64,000 nucleotides of DNA, taken from NCBI GenBank assembly GCA_030765055.1, contig JAUKNK010000331.1:310001-374000 (forward strand). Reading direction: 5' to 3'. How positions within the stretch are numbered: the stretch's first letter is position 1; every line of letters starts with the position of its first letter. The notes under the pieces are model-generated. The model was given only the letters and a program-made list of their open reading frames with translations, did not search any database and was not told the DNA's origin. Origin of the DNA: Mantis religiosa. Its lineage: Eukaryota; Arthropoda; Insecta; Mantodea; Mantidae. Shown here one piece after another: positions 20,552 through 31,732 of the stretch. The translations under genes were made by a program, and so were the position numbers.

Positions 20552-22263
20552 GAAATGTAGGAAAGTTTATCATCATTAATTATAAAGGTTATAGTTTTAT
20601 CAATAGATAAATGGTCTGCCTCTGTCATCTTGTGTTTAGGATGTTAATTTCAAAATTGAGAGGATTTGGTTTCAATTTTCTGGTGAAGAAAGGGAACTTT
20701 CTTTAGCTGTATTTTCAGGCCTCTGCCACATATAAATGTATAAATGGATATACACTTTATATAACCAATGAGGAATCTGAGAATTTCAGGATGAAATATA
20801 CATGAAAGTGCTAAAGATATCTTACTGTAATGTTTTTGAGATACAGATAGAAAAAGTGTAAGTTAAAAACTTGATTTTTAAACACGGTTACCTATTGATG
20901 AAGATAAGGGGTTTTCTTAATTCTATATCCATTTGTTAAAATTTATGAGTAATTCTTTGTTGGAAAGTAACCAATAATCTTACTTAAACCAGAATAGAGC
21001 AATAAAAGGATTACTGGATTGATTTATCAGCCCATGATTTCAGTTAATTTTTAGTTAATGATTTATTTGAATCAGAAGTCATTCAGAGAAACAACTTCAC
21101 TTTGTAAAAGTGGAGGAAACCCTGTCATATATGCAAAGAAAAAGCTACTAAATTTGGCTGGAATACAAAATTCATTTCAATCAATTAGGTTGTTCATTAC
21201 AACTGAAATGACTCGGTTAATGTGCAATATGATAGCTAAAATTATTAAATAATTCATTTTTATATTTCAAATACAAATGGAATAAATGATAAAATTGTTC
21301 TGATGCTTTGTAAAGACAGTTGATATATTATTTAAATGTAATAATAAACTTCACTTATTTTAAAAGAAAATTATGAAAAGTTTCTGATTTATTGATGAGG
21401 ATCACAATATCATGAAATTTCATTCATTTCGTCAGCTCAAACAACCTTGTTGTCAATGTTACAATCGCCATATGTTACTATGTTTTTGCCAGTACTACCA
21501 AAATCGGAAAATGAAATAAAGTTAGAAACAGAATCAACTGCTGGTATATAAAATTCGTTACATGATGTTTAGTTTTTAAAGTAATTATTTTTTCCCAAAC
21601 CATTAAATCTATCAGACCATTTAATTCCTTTAATAATGAACATCAGGATTTATTTTATGGTTAAACAACCAAAAATGATCTGCTATGGCCGATTTATCAG
21701 TCTGTTTATACTTAATGTTATGGAAACGTTCTTTCCTTCTGGTTTCCAAATTACGTTTAGTCTTTACATTATAAACCTAATCACAATCTAAACAATTAAA
21801 TTGATATATACAAGTTTTTTAGTATTATAATAACTCATATATGTTACATGCATTGATAATTGCATCAATTCCAAGATTTTTCTAACCACAACTATTCATA
21901 TAAATGTTTAAACAAATCCTGCTTAACATTAATAATCAGGGCACCAGTGCTATCCACAGCAATGTGTACATGTACCACAACACTATCATCCTTTATAATT
22001 TATGTTTAGTTATTCCAAAGAGAAGTGCATTTTTTTCAGTCTATTTCTTCAGAATAATGTAATTATTATAATGGACATATAAATTCTCATACTGACAGTC
22101 CTTTCACTTGTAATGTTGTTCATGCTAATTTCACCCTGGAATAATGTACTGACGCTGACGATACAGATTTCTTACGCAACATATTTTAGTGAAACAAGGA
22201 GTACTTTGTGTATCTTGAGCTCCAAGTTTACATAAGTTAATAGCTATCTTTGGAAAATCTTGA
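20552..22263. other. AT-rich intron region with Penelope fragment
   Basis: Intronic for the zinc-finger gene. 20,560-20,940 is related to the matching region before beta. Apart from the Penelope-like fragment at 21,630-21,812 I see no feature. Confidence 0.5.
21630..21812 (-). pseudogene. Penelope-like element, GIY-YIG endonuclease fragment (A)
   Basis: The minus-strand reading gives IYQFNCLDCD, a stop codon, VYNVKTKRNLETRRKERF and later FNHKINPDVHY. The order and spacing match the C-terminal GIY-YIG domain of Penelope-like retroelements (Y-x-C-x2-C, then a degenerate YIGQTGR block, then a KEH block). Copy B has CAG where A has TAG. No RT is visible beside it. Confidence 0.65.
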
Positions 22264-22301
22264 CTGGGGTTTATAATGATATAATGATAATATGTGAATA
22301 A

Positions 22302-22332
22302 GGGCGCTCAACTGCAGCAGTCATCAGCGCCC
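22302..22332 (-). repeat. 3'-terminal hairpin of LINE family (A)
   Basis: A seven-base-pair stem GGGCGCT/AGCGCCC encloses ~17 bases. The same hairpin recurs at the ends of the elements at 31,985 and near 60,967. In stringent LINEs such 3' structures are recognised by the element's own RT. Confidence 0.65.
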
Positions 22333-22806
22333 TCACAAAAGAAAACTAATTCATAGCAATAGCAAGATATAAATTATTCAAAAATTTTAAAAACAGATCA
22401 AAACAAAATGACAAAAAATAAATAAGCCAAATGGATAAAAAACAATTAAAAACTATAAGTACCAAGTAACTAACAAAGTGCATAAAAATACTACTTTCCA
22501 AATCAACTTGCCAGGACAAAAGCTATCTGCCCAGTGGTGGTCGAACCAATTTGTTCATTTTCTTTGGAGCAGGGCTAGCGCTTTCAGCAGGTTTTTCCTG
22601 CCTTTTCCTCACTGTCATTTGCGCAGTGAGAAAGGATCCACCCGCTCCACATCGTCAATGGAAGAGGTCGGCTTACGCACTGGTGACTTCGAATCCAGTC
22701 TGTCGACAGGCTCGGAAACTGCGACCGGCGAAGATGAAAGTCGCTGATCGGCGTCCTCTCCAGATGAGTCCTCAGATGTGCACGAAGATGTTCGTGGACT
22801 TTTGTG

Positions 22807-24056
22807 CTAGCTAGCTCTTCTTTTCCTAGTCTTACTATTTACCTTGAGGAAGTCCATTCTGTCATAAGTGGTCTTAAATTTCCTTGGCGATACATTATAT
22901 ATTACCGGTTCACATGCACTTGAAGTGGATGCTTTCGGCGGTGACTTGGCTGAATCCTTCTTCTTAGGACTGGACTTGGTTGGCGCACTCACTGTTGTTC
23001 ATGTTGGTGTTTGTTGCTTTGGCTGTGATCTTGGTGTAATTGATCTTTCGGATACTACTTCCCTGTTTATTTTACAGGTTTGTGTTGCGATTTCACGTGT
23101 AGGTACCGGCTTAGCTGCAACTGCACTGTAAGTAACGGTCCTGGATACAGAAGGCTGGCGAATACGTAAGAGTTTCCGGGCTTCCACGAAGGACACCCTC
23201 TCTCTTACCCGGATCTCTTGGATCGCCTTCTCCTCCATAAAACGCGGACATTCTCTGGAGTTTGCTGAGTGATTTCCACTGCAGTGAACACACTTTGCGG
23301 GTGAAGTGCATGCATTGTCAAGCTTGACTTCCCCGCAGTCAACGCAAGTGGCAACTCCATTACATGAATCACTTGTGTGGCCAAAGCACTGGTATTTACA
23401 ACACTTCAGTGGATTAGGTATATACTGCCTCACTTCAATAGCTTCATACCCTGCCTTAATTCTTTTCGGGAGTTCTACCCGATCAAAGGTAAGAAACAGG
23501 GTACGAGTGGGCACTAGTTCACATCGTTCTTTGTGGTGAACTCTATATACATTAGTCACACCTTGTTCTGCCAAGTTTTCCTGAATCTCCTCATTGGACA
23601 TACCATCCAATGCGCTGGTGTCTACAACACCACGTGAGGAGTTCAGAGTCCTATGCAATTCAACAAGCACCAGATAGCTCGCAAGCATATTGGCTTTCAA
23701 GATTTTAGCAGTCTGTATCGAAGAAACTGCTTCGACCAGAAAGGTGCCATTGCGAGATCTAGTACATGCCTTCACAGAACCAGAAATACTATCTAAACCC
23801 TTCTGAATAATGAACGGATTCACGGTACTAAACTTCCGACCCTCCTCACTTCTATAAATAAGTAGCGAGGACCACAAGACTCAACTACTTCTTTTCCACT
23901 TTTGTTAAAATTTTTGTTATTATGATTAAATTTTGCCATAATAAGTGGATAAGAATTCATCCCCCAGTGCTCCCCACCAACCACGGAGCCCAACAAGGGG
24001 TCATCCCACTGGGATGACAGGGCTATACAGGGGATATAGCGAGCTCGCCGTCCCAC
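22807..24056 (-). pseudogene. ORF1 (Gag-like) of ORF1-only LINE (A)
   Basis: The start MGRRARYIPCIAL... at 24,056 is followed by a one-base frameshift near 23,830 (PRYLFI to RSEEGRKFSTVNPF). It then runs open to a TGA at 22,999-23,001, after which the same frame continues 61 codons (SAPTKSSPKKKDSAKSPPK...) to 22,807. The core PNPLKCCKYQCFGHTSDSC is a zinc knuckle whose second cysteine has become Tyr, followed by CVDCGEVKLDNAC and CVHCSGNHSANSREC. The K/S/P-rich tail lies after the in-frame TGA, and both lesions are in copy B too, so they predate the duplication. Confidence 0.78.
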
Positions 24057-24359
24057 TCACCCTGGAGTTCGGTACAATACCTAGTCCTGGCCGATTGATT
24101 AAAGGTGGGTTAGTCCCTAACCTTCCGTTTAGGCGAAGCAGAAGCCAAAGTAGTGTATTAGAAATGCGCACCCTCATCGAATTCAGAAGAACCCTGGTAC
24201 GAGCTCAGATACTCATCCTCAACCACCGGGACAAAAAACTTCCCACCAACACGGGTCTCCACGCACGGCCTACACGTAGTTATCATATGAGTAACCGGCC
24301 TAATTATGAGTACCAGATTCCAGTGGCAGAAATTGATGGGGCCTTTTTTTAACATATTA

Positions 24360-24560
24360 TGGTAATGGTTGTCATTCTATAGTGGAATGTCGATCAGGGT
24401 GAGTTACTTGGATCAGGTTTTTTTCCAGAGCTTTCCCTTATCCTAAAAGACAAACGTGTAATTCTCAGCTCTATAGACTCTGGGCTCATTTGAGCATCAT
24501 TTGATCCATTCCATTCATCGTCCGATATGACAAAGTTGGAGGACTTAAATTACAAAAAAA
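24360..24560 (+). repeat. SINE / LINE-tail remnant (A)
   Basis: It contains the GGCTCATTTGAGCATCATTT and CGTCCGATATGAC blocks seen at 14,160 and 63,150, and ends in an A-run (24,553-24,565). The upstream part (TTTTTTTCCAGAGCTTTCCC) is a common tail motif in this repeat group. Confidence 0.5.
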
Positions 24561-24912
24561 AAAAAGGAAGTCTTATTAGCTCTGAAGGTTAAGTTCTGCA
24601 GTATCTCTACTTCAGGAATCAATTATTTTGGAGTCTGCTTGTTACCTTTCTTTTCCTCTGAGAAGAACCAAACCTCTGCACCTGGGGATTGTAGATATAA
24701 AAAAAAGGCTATTTTTGTAATATTGCTTTTAATTGGAAATTAGTAACTGTAATTCATAGGTAATAAATAATACCTTCGGAGCAACAGATATGTAGTTTCA
24801 CCACAGGATCTTAAAAACTGAATCAAACCCAAAGCCAGCAATCAGCCTTCTTCAAATACATGATTGATGTCTAGTACAACATTTACAGGAAACAGCATTT
24901 CCCTATTGCTTA

Positions 24913-25200
24913 CAAGGGAACTGTCACTATGCTCACACCTGTATGTGCTTGAGAGCTTGATGGCATCATCTCTGCTCTATGTGGGGCCTGTGTGCGGAGT
25001 ATAGATGGAAGTACCCAAAAATGATTCCAGACCATAGGAACAGATAGGCATAATAACACGACACTGTATGGGAAGATTTTTACCCCTGACATGCAGTGAT
25101 GTACACTGGGTGTTCTAATTTCACTTTGCAGCAGATTTGGTTTAAATACGGCCAGCATTTTCAGATGCATAGTGATGTGAGTACACTGATAGTTCCCTTG
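24913..25200. mobile_element. 288-bp inverted-repeat element, CAAGGGAACT termini (A)
   Basis: The terminal 28 bases (24,913-24,940 and 25,173-25,200) are inverted repeats matching at 22 of 28 positions and starting CAAGGGAACT. No target duplication is obvious. It is non-coding in itself, although a 130-codon minus-strand ORF (24,910-25,302) spans it in both copies. It is likely a MITE; the superfamily is not determined. Confidence 0.55.
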
Positions 25201-25315
25201 TCCGTCAAGCTGGGTGTGGAAAGTAATGTTCTTCTGGTCCCTTGAAACCATAGAAAATGTTCTTTCTTTTTGTGTGTTTGATAAAATGAGGGAAAAGCAC
25301 AACTCAAAACCATTT

Positions 25316-26091
25316 ATTGGACAATTTCATGCAGCATTATTTTTATCAATATTTGATAGAAATAATCATACCACCATTAAAGCAGAGAAGTTTGGAGTTT
25401 TGTGCTGTACAAGAGATTTTCATTTATCTGCTAGTCAGAAACATTGGCAATGCTTTTGTGGGCCAAATGGACACTTTACTAATCGCTCATAGCTAGTGAG
25501 TGTGCTTGGATGTGAAGACAATTTTGATGTCCACTGACCACCACATCATTAATCTGAGGGTGGTTTCACAACAGAGAATGGTCTGTCATCAACAGAAAGC
25601 ATTGTTTGTTCAGGAGAGTGTACACCAGTCTGTGTGTTAAGCTGTTTAATGCTGCATATTTGTGTGTTGTGTGATTGAAACTGTTGTTCTTTATGTGATT
25701 ATATGATGCAAACATTTCCTGTATATAACAAATGTTGTTCTTGGATTATTTTTAGATCTAAGAAGGGTAACAGGCCTTCTTCTTCCACTTCCATTGTGAA
25801 TTTTATTGAGTGAATTTTTAAGTTGAGTAACTTAATGGAGTCTTGTATGAACCTGTGGGGGAGAATCAAGGATGGTGTTTAAATCACTCTACTTCCAGTA
25901 ATGTTGGCAAAATTGAGAAGGCGCATTGCCAAAGCTATTGAGAGGGTGTGGTATGAATGAGTTCACCAGCTGCATGTAAGCTGTACTACACGTGCATGCC
26001 CACATTGAGTGCATCTGACTTGTAACAAGTGGTGGGATGATAGTTTATGTTAAACATTGGTGAAATTACAGAATTATGAAATTGTCCAATT
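25316..26091 (+). mobile_element. Decayed Tc1/mariner-superfamily element (plus strand)
   Basis: A plus-strand reading near 25,840-25,965 gives LWGRIKDGV, a stop, then LRRRIAKAIERVWYE. This is the C-terminal GY(V/I)KD...LRxRI pattern of a common insect DDE transposase group. Segments 25,317-25,376 and 26,031-26,091 are imperfect inverted repeats sharing ATTGGACAATTTCAT. The reading frame is heavily decayed. Confidence 0.45.
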
Positions 26092-26359
26092 GTAGACACC
26101 CCATATAAAATTTTTTCTGACTTTTTCAGGAATACTGAGGGAAAAGTTATACATTCCACATCGCAACAAGGCATTACATTGGGGGAAAAAAAAAATAATT
26201 TTAAGTAACCCTATCACCTACTGAAAAGCGGCATTGTCTTACAACCAAAATTTTAATATTCTGACAGTCCCTCAATATATAAAATGTGATTTAAAAATGT
26301 AAATTTATGACATACACCATATACAGCAAGGTCAAGAAAAAATAGCTTGTTGATTTAAC

Positions 26360-26690
26360 ACTGAAGTCACATCATTGCCGAGTGGTTACACTACTTGGTT
26401 CTCACCAAGGTGGCCTGTGTTGGATCCCAGGAGATGCATGTGAGATATGTGATGAACAACACAGCGCTGAGGTAGGTTTTCTCTGGGATGTCTGTTTTAC
26501 CCCACCAATTTCCAGCAATTGCTCCATCATCACTTTCCTATCATTTCATCTCGCTCTCATACTGTCACGCACATGTCTCACTCTCATACCAGGCATCAAG
26601 CTGATTAGCCATCCTGGATTCTCTCTCTCACTGAAACAGAGATTCCCTTCCTCAACCCACTGCCTAAGGGCATAAAGGTTAATGGAAACA
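26360..26690 (+). mobile_element. tRNA-derived SINE
   Basis: The A-box-like TTGCCGAGTGGTTACACTACTTGG and B-box-like GTTGGATCCCAGG are followed by GATGAACAACACAGCGCTGAGG, which matches the same part of the SINE at 52,488-52,729 (GGTGGACAACACGGCGCTGGGG). The tail differs, with a long CTCTCA-rich 3' region. Confidence 0.6.
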
Positions 26691-27141
26691 AGAATACCCC
26701 AACAAGTCATAATGGTATAAGAGGGCAGTTGAAGAAATAAATGGTTATTTTTTATAACTCAAAACTTTGTACTCTTAGGTATCATGGTTTCCTTTCTTAT
26801 ATTTTAAATTTGTACCAAATCTTATAACTTTGAATTTGCAATCATCGATGTATCTTGATAGGTTTTGCTTTATATTTTAAACTGATTTATCTTATGGCAT
26901 TTACTATTCTTCTATAGATGAAATGAATACAACATAACACAATACCAAGCTTCTTCACATCTTTCAGCAAAATAACACAAAAATATTCAAGAAATCCCCA
27001 ACCAAAGTATCCTTTAGAACAAACAATTTTGCTGATATTTTATTTCTTTAAAAAATTCTGCAATGATTTTAATTAAAAGAGGTACTATATATTTAAGATA
27101 TTTGCACAAAGAATAAAGCATCCTAGCTGAAAATTATTGTA
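26691..27141. other. AT-rich spacer
   Basis: I see nothing beyond AT-rich sequence between the SINE and the mariner element. Confidence 0.5.
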
Positions 27142-28397
27142 TCAGGTGCGTTCAGAAACGAAATGAGCCGGAGACAAGTATAGAAACCACTACCTGTATG
27201 TTAGAAGTATTGGCACTGGCTGTTGAGATACTTAACCCAATGTGACACAAGGCGGTGAATGGCTGTCTCATAAAAGTCCCGGAGCTGCGATGTGAACCAG
27301 TGCCGCATGTACAGCTGGAAATTGTTGTCTGAGGTGAATCGTTTACCGCTTAGAGCCTTTTTAAGGGGACCAAAAATGGCGTAGTCACAGGGTGAGACAC
27401 CTGGACTGTATGCAGGGTGGCTGAGAACCTCCCGTTTGACTTTCTGAAGCAGTGCACGGCTGAGTTGGCTGTATGAGGCTTTGCATTGTCGTGGAGCAGA
27501 ATGACTCAATGGATTGCCTGATTGTTTTGATTTGATTGCTTGGTGAAGGTTTGTCAAGAATTGCGGGGACATCTAGGTAAAAGAAGAATGCCAGTATAAC
27601 CTTTCCTGCACTTGTGTGGATGGCCTTGGCTGTTTTTGGTGGTGGTTACCCGGGATACTCCCACTGGAGACTTTTTTGTTTTGATTCTGGTTCACTGTGA
27701 TGACATCATGACTCATCTCCAGCCACCACTCATGCCAGGAACTCATTCCCTTCTCTAGCATAGCGCTACAGATGACCAAGACTGTGGGCCATTTAACATG
27801 AATCCTGGTGTGGTTGAAGACTGTGAGGCACCCATTAGACACACACTTTGTGCAAGGGCAGTTGCTCCTTCATGAAGTATCAACAAATCCAGCCTTAGCA
27901 GCTATGTCTTTCAATGTCACTCAGCGGTCCTGGGTAATGTGAGCATCAACCAGCTGGGTGATGTCATCGGTAGTGCAATGTGGTGCTCTTGACTGTGCAC
28001 CATCGGCTATCGACACCTGCACTCCCCTGAAGCGTTTGAGCCACACCCTGACCCTTGCAAGGCACATGCAGTGTTAACCATACAGTTGTGACATTCGACT
28101 ATGAATGTCCGTTCCCCTACTCTTTCCACCGTCAGAAAATGAACAACACCTCTTTGCTCTTCTTTTGAAACCTCCATTTCACTGTTTGCAATGTGACTGG
28201 AAGTGTTGAATGATTAATGAATGCTGCTACTAGCTTTGTATAGTCACGTGATGTGAAACGCACACCCTCTAGCGACGGGCTATGAACTTCCAGGCTCTGG
28301 TTAGAACAACACTTCGTTACACATCCGACAATATTACCATCAGGTCACTAGTTTATGGATACCAGACTCCAGCTTATTTCTTTTTGAACACCCCTTA
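27142..28397 (-). mobile_element. Mariner transposon, decayed
   Basis: Imperfect ~31-bp terminal inverted repeats (27,145-27,175 GGTGCGTTCAGAAACG..., 28,364-28,397) carry TA next to each end, and the length of 1.26 kb is usual for mariner. The minus-strand transposase is split by frameshifts: a HDNAKPHTA catalytic segment lies near 27,480 in one frame and SPCDYAIFGPLKKAL with the third catalytic Asp near 27,370 in another. The C-terminus reads FYETAIHRLVSHWVKYLNSQ. The DD34D spacing fits mariner. It lies in the intron between exon 2 and exon alpha. Confidence 0.82.
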
Positions 28398-28620
28398 TAA
28401 ATAGGCTTCATTCATTCCTCTGCATTAATATAGAATTTTATATAACCATATTTATCTTGGTATAAATTGTGATATGCTAAGCTGTTTGAAGGTGTACTCA
28501 TTAACAAAATAAAGTTGTAATAAAAGTTGAGTGTTGTTTCCATATGTTCCACAGAACTAACAACCACAATGTTTCCTTTAAAATAACATCTGTATCAAAT
28601 TAATCAACTGACAATCTTAC
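28398..28620. other. Intronic AT-rich stretch after exon 2 donor
   Basis: Nothing recognised apart from the splice donor context at its right edge. Confidence 0.4.
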
Positions 28621-28652
28621 CTTAAGTATTTTACTGAAGTGCAGTTCTCATC
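28621..28652 (-). CDS. Zinc-finger gene exon 2 (32 nt), copy A
   Basis: The exon is flanked by an acceptor TATTGTTACAG (AG at 28,653-28,654) and a donor GTAAGATT (GT at 28,619-28,620), both on the minus strand. The 32 nt read DENCTSVKYL plus two bases of a split codon. Exon 1 ends in phase 0 with a donor of the same form (AAG|GTAAGATT). The leftover AG is completed to an Arg codon by exon alpha (A), beta (A), and alpha (B), and also by the shifted acceptor of beta (B). That three-way phase agreement is the support for this very short exon. No RNA evidence is available here. Confidence 0.68.
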
Positions 28653-28885
28653 CTGTAACAATAAATCAAATATTTATCTATAAATCGTTAGTTAAATATT
28701 CTGCTAAGCCTATTATCTTTGTAAGCAACAGTTTTGATTCACTTGAAAAGTATTCTCTGGTATTAGTTGAATAATAAGTGAAACACAACATTGCAGTCTC
28801 TTCTTTATTTTACAATAACCAGAAGTATCTATATCTGTTTAGTTTTCATTAATAATGTTTAACTACAAAGTTTACCTATAGTACC

Positions 28886-29147
28886 AGGGATCTCCCGGTT
28901 TCTATCTAGTCGCTCTTACCCATTGAGCTACCATGGCCAACATAAGAGCAACTGGATGGAAACCAGGAGATCTGTTTCAAATCCCGGGCGTGGCATTGAA
29001 TTTTTTATGTGGACTATCTATTAGGAACATTAGCTTATACACAGCTAGTGTGAAGAAATGATTAATTTTCATCAATTAAATAATAAGGGTTTAATGATAA
29101 AGGCTGGGACTCAAGTACCCACAATAGTAACAACACAATATATATAG
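28886..29147. repeat. Head-to-head tRNA-like repeat pair
   Basis: Bases 28,886-28,945 are the reverse complement of the tRNA-like A-box half (GCTACCATGGCCAAC on plus). From 28,946 the unit runs forward through B-box TTTCAAATCCC and the usual downstream sequence (GTGAAGAAATGATTAATTTTCATCAATTAA) to ACAATAGTAA. The forward unit is interrupted there by the insertion at 29,131 and resumes at 32,347. Confidence 0.6.
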
Positions 29148-29420
29148 TGTTACCCTGTTACCCTGGCGGCAGACTCGCGATGCCGATCAATAAATGATGG
29201 CCGGTGGAGATTCGGGAAACTTCGGGGCCGATCGTTACCAGAAGCGACAGACAGTTGAGCGAAGTGTATGAAAAATAAACAGTTTTTAGGTTATCTAGCA
29301 AATTGTAATTGTGAAGAGTGTATTTGCTACGAGAATAAAGTGCAGTTTTTGTGTTTGTAGCCTCGACTGTTATTTCACGAACCCACAGTCACAATTGGTG
29401 TCAGGAGTGGGATAACGGCC

Positions 29421-30610
29421 ATGGAATCGGCACTTGAAAAGATTTTACACAAAATGGAAGAAATGAAGACGGCCAACGACAACATCGCCGAGAAGATGCA
29501 AGAACTAAAAGCCGAAATAACAGCGAAGACGGAAGCGGCAAATAACAACCGGGCCGCGGAAATAACAGCGAAGACGGAAGCGGAAAATAGCAACCTGTCC
29601 GCGGAAATAACAGCAAAGACGGAAGCGGCAAATAACAACTTGGCCACGACAATGACCGCAAAGGTGGCCGAACTGACCACAGAAATGAGGGCAGCGAACG
29701 ACAGCCTGGCCACGGAGATGAAAGCGGCAAACGAGGCCCTTGCCGTGAAGTTTGAACAACAGTTGGCCGGCGTGAGGGATAACATGACGGAGCTGGGCAA
29801 GCGGATGGGCCAAGTGGACGAGTGCGTCGAGGACCTGGCGAGCCGCGTTGACGACCTGGAGGGAAAGGCCGACACCAGCGTCAAGTCCCTGAACGCCATA
29901 GTAGAGGACGTCGTCGGCAGGAAACTGAAGGATTTGAAGGCCGACACGCCGGGACGCGACACAACATCTGCGCGCGTCAAACCGCCGAAATATGACGTCG
30001 CGTCAACATTTGAGGTCTTCCGCCGGCAGTTCGACACAGTGGCCAAGCACAACAGATGGTCACCGGAGGAGGCCACACAGCTAATAGCCAGCATCCAGGG
30101 ACGGGCCGCGGAAGTCCTAAACGCGGTGCAGACAACGGCGGCGCCCAAGGACATCTGGGAGGCCCTGGAGAATCGTTTCGGGAACCACCGCTTAGGCGCA
30201 GCGTAACGCAGCCAACTAAAGGCAAGGTCACAGCAGCCGAGGGAGACGCTGCAGGAGTTCGCCATAGCGATTGAGCAGCCAGCTAGCAAGGCCTTGGTTG
30301 ACCTGTCACTGGAGTTCGTATCCCGGGAAGTCGCCTACATCTTTGTCGACGGGGTACGGGCCACGGAGATTCGTCAGCGCCTAATGCTCGGCGATTATAA
30401 AACCATCCACGAGGCGCTGACAGCGGCATTAAGGATGGAGGCGGCCAAGGTAGCATCTATCCCGACGTCAAGAACGAGGAGTGTCGGCTACGCCGGAGAC
30501 AGAAGACCGGCTGAGGGACGCCGGCGAAAACCTAGTGGCATGTGTTGGGGGTGTGGACAGCCCGGACACCTGCAGAGAGACTGCCCACACCAGGAAGAGT
30601 AGCCGGAAGA
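29421..30610 (+). pseudogene. gag: Gag-like ORF of element 2, interrupted
   Basis: A 261-codon frame runs from 29,421 to a TAA at 30,204-30,206 where element 1 has TAC. The frame then continues to a CWGCGQPGHLQRDC zinc knuckle near 30,543-30,584 and a TAG near 30,599. The coiled-coil N-terminus carries three tandem 15-codon units of the type EITAKTEAANNNLAA (about 29,515-29,650), more than in element 1. Element 2 lacks the duplicated VEDLAN block of element 1. Confidence 0.82.
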
Positions 30611-30649
30611 ACGAGTAAGGCCCGGCGTGGAGAGGGGCGCGTCGGCGCC

Positions 30650-31732
30650 ATTACCACCATTCCCTCGAGTGACAATCCGCGCCGTCAGCAGGCGGATGGA
30701 TGACAACCTCAACGCGGACGGCTGGGTAAGAGGAAAGCCGTGCCGCGTGCTTGGTGGACACCGGGGAGGCCGTGACCATCATCAGACCTGACGTGGCGAA
30801 CAGTTTGCCGACGAGGAAGCCGAGCCGACCATACGAGCTTGTGTCGGCATCAGGCGACACCATGCCTGTGGAGAAGGAGGCCCTGCTGGAGCTGACCTTG
30901 GGACGGAGTGCGGTGCTTCTGTGGGTGTTCGTCGCGAAGGTGGCTGAGGAGGTGATTCTGGGACTGGATACCCTCAGGAGCCACGAGGCGACGGTCGACG
31001 TCGGCCGGAAGGTCCTGAGGCTCAACGGAGAAGAGGTTATACTCCGTCAACCAGAAGAGCGGCTTGGAATTTGCAGGGTCATCTTGAACGAGCACGTGGT
31101 TGTACCCGCGAGGAGCGAGGTGATGGTGACGGCGCGACCGGAAGGCCAGACGGCACGCTGGGTTCAGAGGCTGCAGGAGTACGACTTCACCTCGGAACAT
31201 CGTAGAGGGAAGAGTCACGGTAACGCGGACGCTATGTCTCGAAGACCCTGCCCAGAAGAGTGCGGCCAATGCACAAGAGTGTAGGAGAAGGAGCGTGCCG
31301 CAGCAGTTCGAGTAGTCACGGCAATGCCTGCGGATGGCTGGGATAGCGCAGGTCTGAGGAGGGAGCAGCTGGCGGACGCAGACTTGGGGCCATTCTTGAG
31401 GGATGTGGAGAACCTGGTGTTTCACCTCCACGACATGCACGATATGGCTCGCCAGAACATCCAGAAGGCGAGCGACCGCATGAAAACCCGATACGACAGG
31501 CAAGCCACAGACAAGGGTTCCAGCAAGGTGACCTGGTCTGGTTGTACCGCCCGACCCGGACCAAGGGACGCTGCCCGAAGCTTCAGCAGCCATGGCAAGG
31601 ACCGTAGCGTGTGGTGAAGAGGATTAACAACGTGGTCTACCGCATCCAGAAGGTGCCCCGAGGAAAGATGTTGGTGGTACACCTGGATCGCCTGGCCCGC
31701 TACGAAGGCGCTGTTCGGGACGACCAGCCTTG
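30650..31732 (+). pseudogene. pol: Deleted Pol of element 2
   Basis: One extra T just before the active site (GTGCTTGGTGGAC near 30,748) shifts the frame. Beyond it the protease reads VDTGEAVTI, with Glu in place of the usual Ala after DTG. The RNase H tail (EYDFTSEHRRGKSHGNADAM) follows GGAAGGCCAG directly, and a TAG lies at 31,282-31,284. The integrase C-terminal part (MARQNIQKASDRMKTRYDRQ) ends in the proper family terminus (VVHLDRLARYEGAVRDDQP, stop near 31,732), preserved here but frameshifted in element 1. Confidence 0.8.

Larger units (their letters stand above)
22264..24355 (-). mobile_element. LINE carrying ORF1 only (copy A)
   Basis: The 5' end (minus) lies near 24,355 and the 3' end near 22,264. 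ORF1 is followed directly by a ~500-bp 3' UTR ending in a hairpin (GGGCGCT / AGCGCCC, 22,302-22,332) and a degenerate ATCATTATATCATTATA tail. ORF2 (endonuclease and RT) is wholly absent. The 5' UTR contains ACGTGTAGGCCGTGCGTGG, shared with the small element at 31,985-32,336. The hairpin-plus-TCAT-type tail is a familiar 3' signature of insect LINEs. The same element is at 60,930-63,028. Confidence 0.78.
1..25330. repeat. Segmental duplication, copy A (part visible in both copies)
   Basis: Base 1 onward matches base 41,653 onward in direct orientation. The first ~340 bases show only three substitutions. The offset drifts from 41,652 at the left to about 38,670 at the right because the central blocks differ in length. 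Homology breaks at 6,336 and resumes at 16,116. Shared landmarks in the same order are a gypsy-type element, a MITE-like element, zinc-finger exons beta and alpha, a Penelope fragment, an ORF1-only LINE and a 288-bp inverted-repeat element. The start of this copy lies before the window, so the true junction between copies is somewhere between about 25,330 and 41,653 and cannot be placed from this sequence. Confidence 0.95.

Noticed and set aside
24910..25302. 130-codon minus-strand ORF as a host gene
   Set aside because: It spans the inverted-repeat element and has no recognisable domain. It is recorded only as an oddity.
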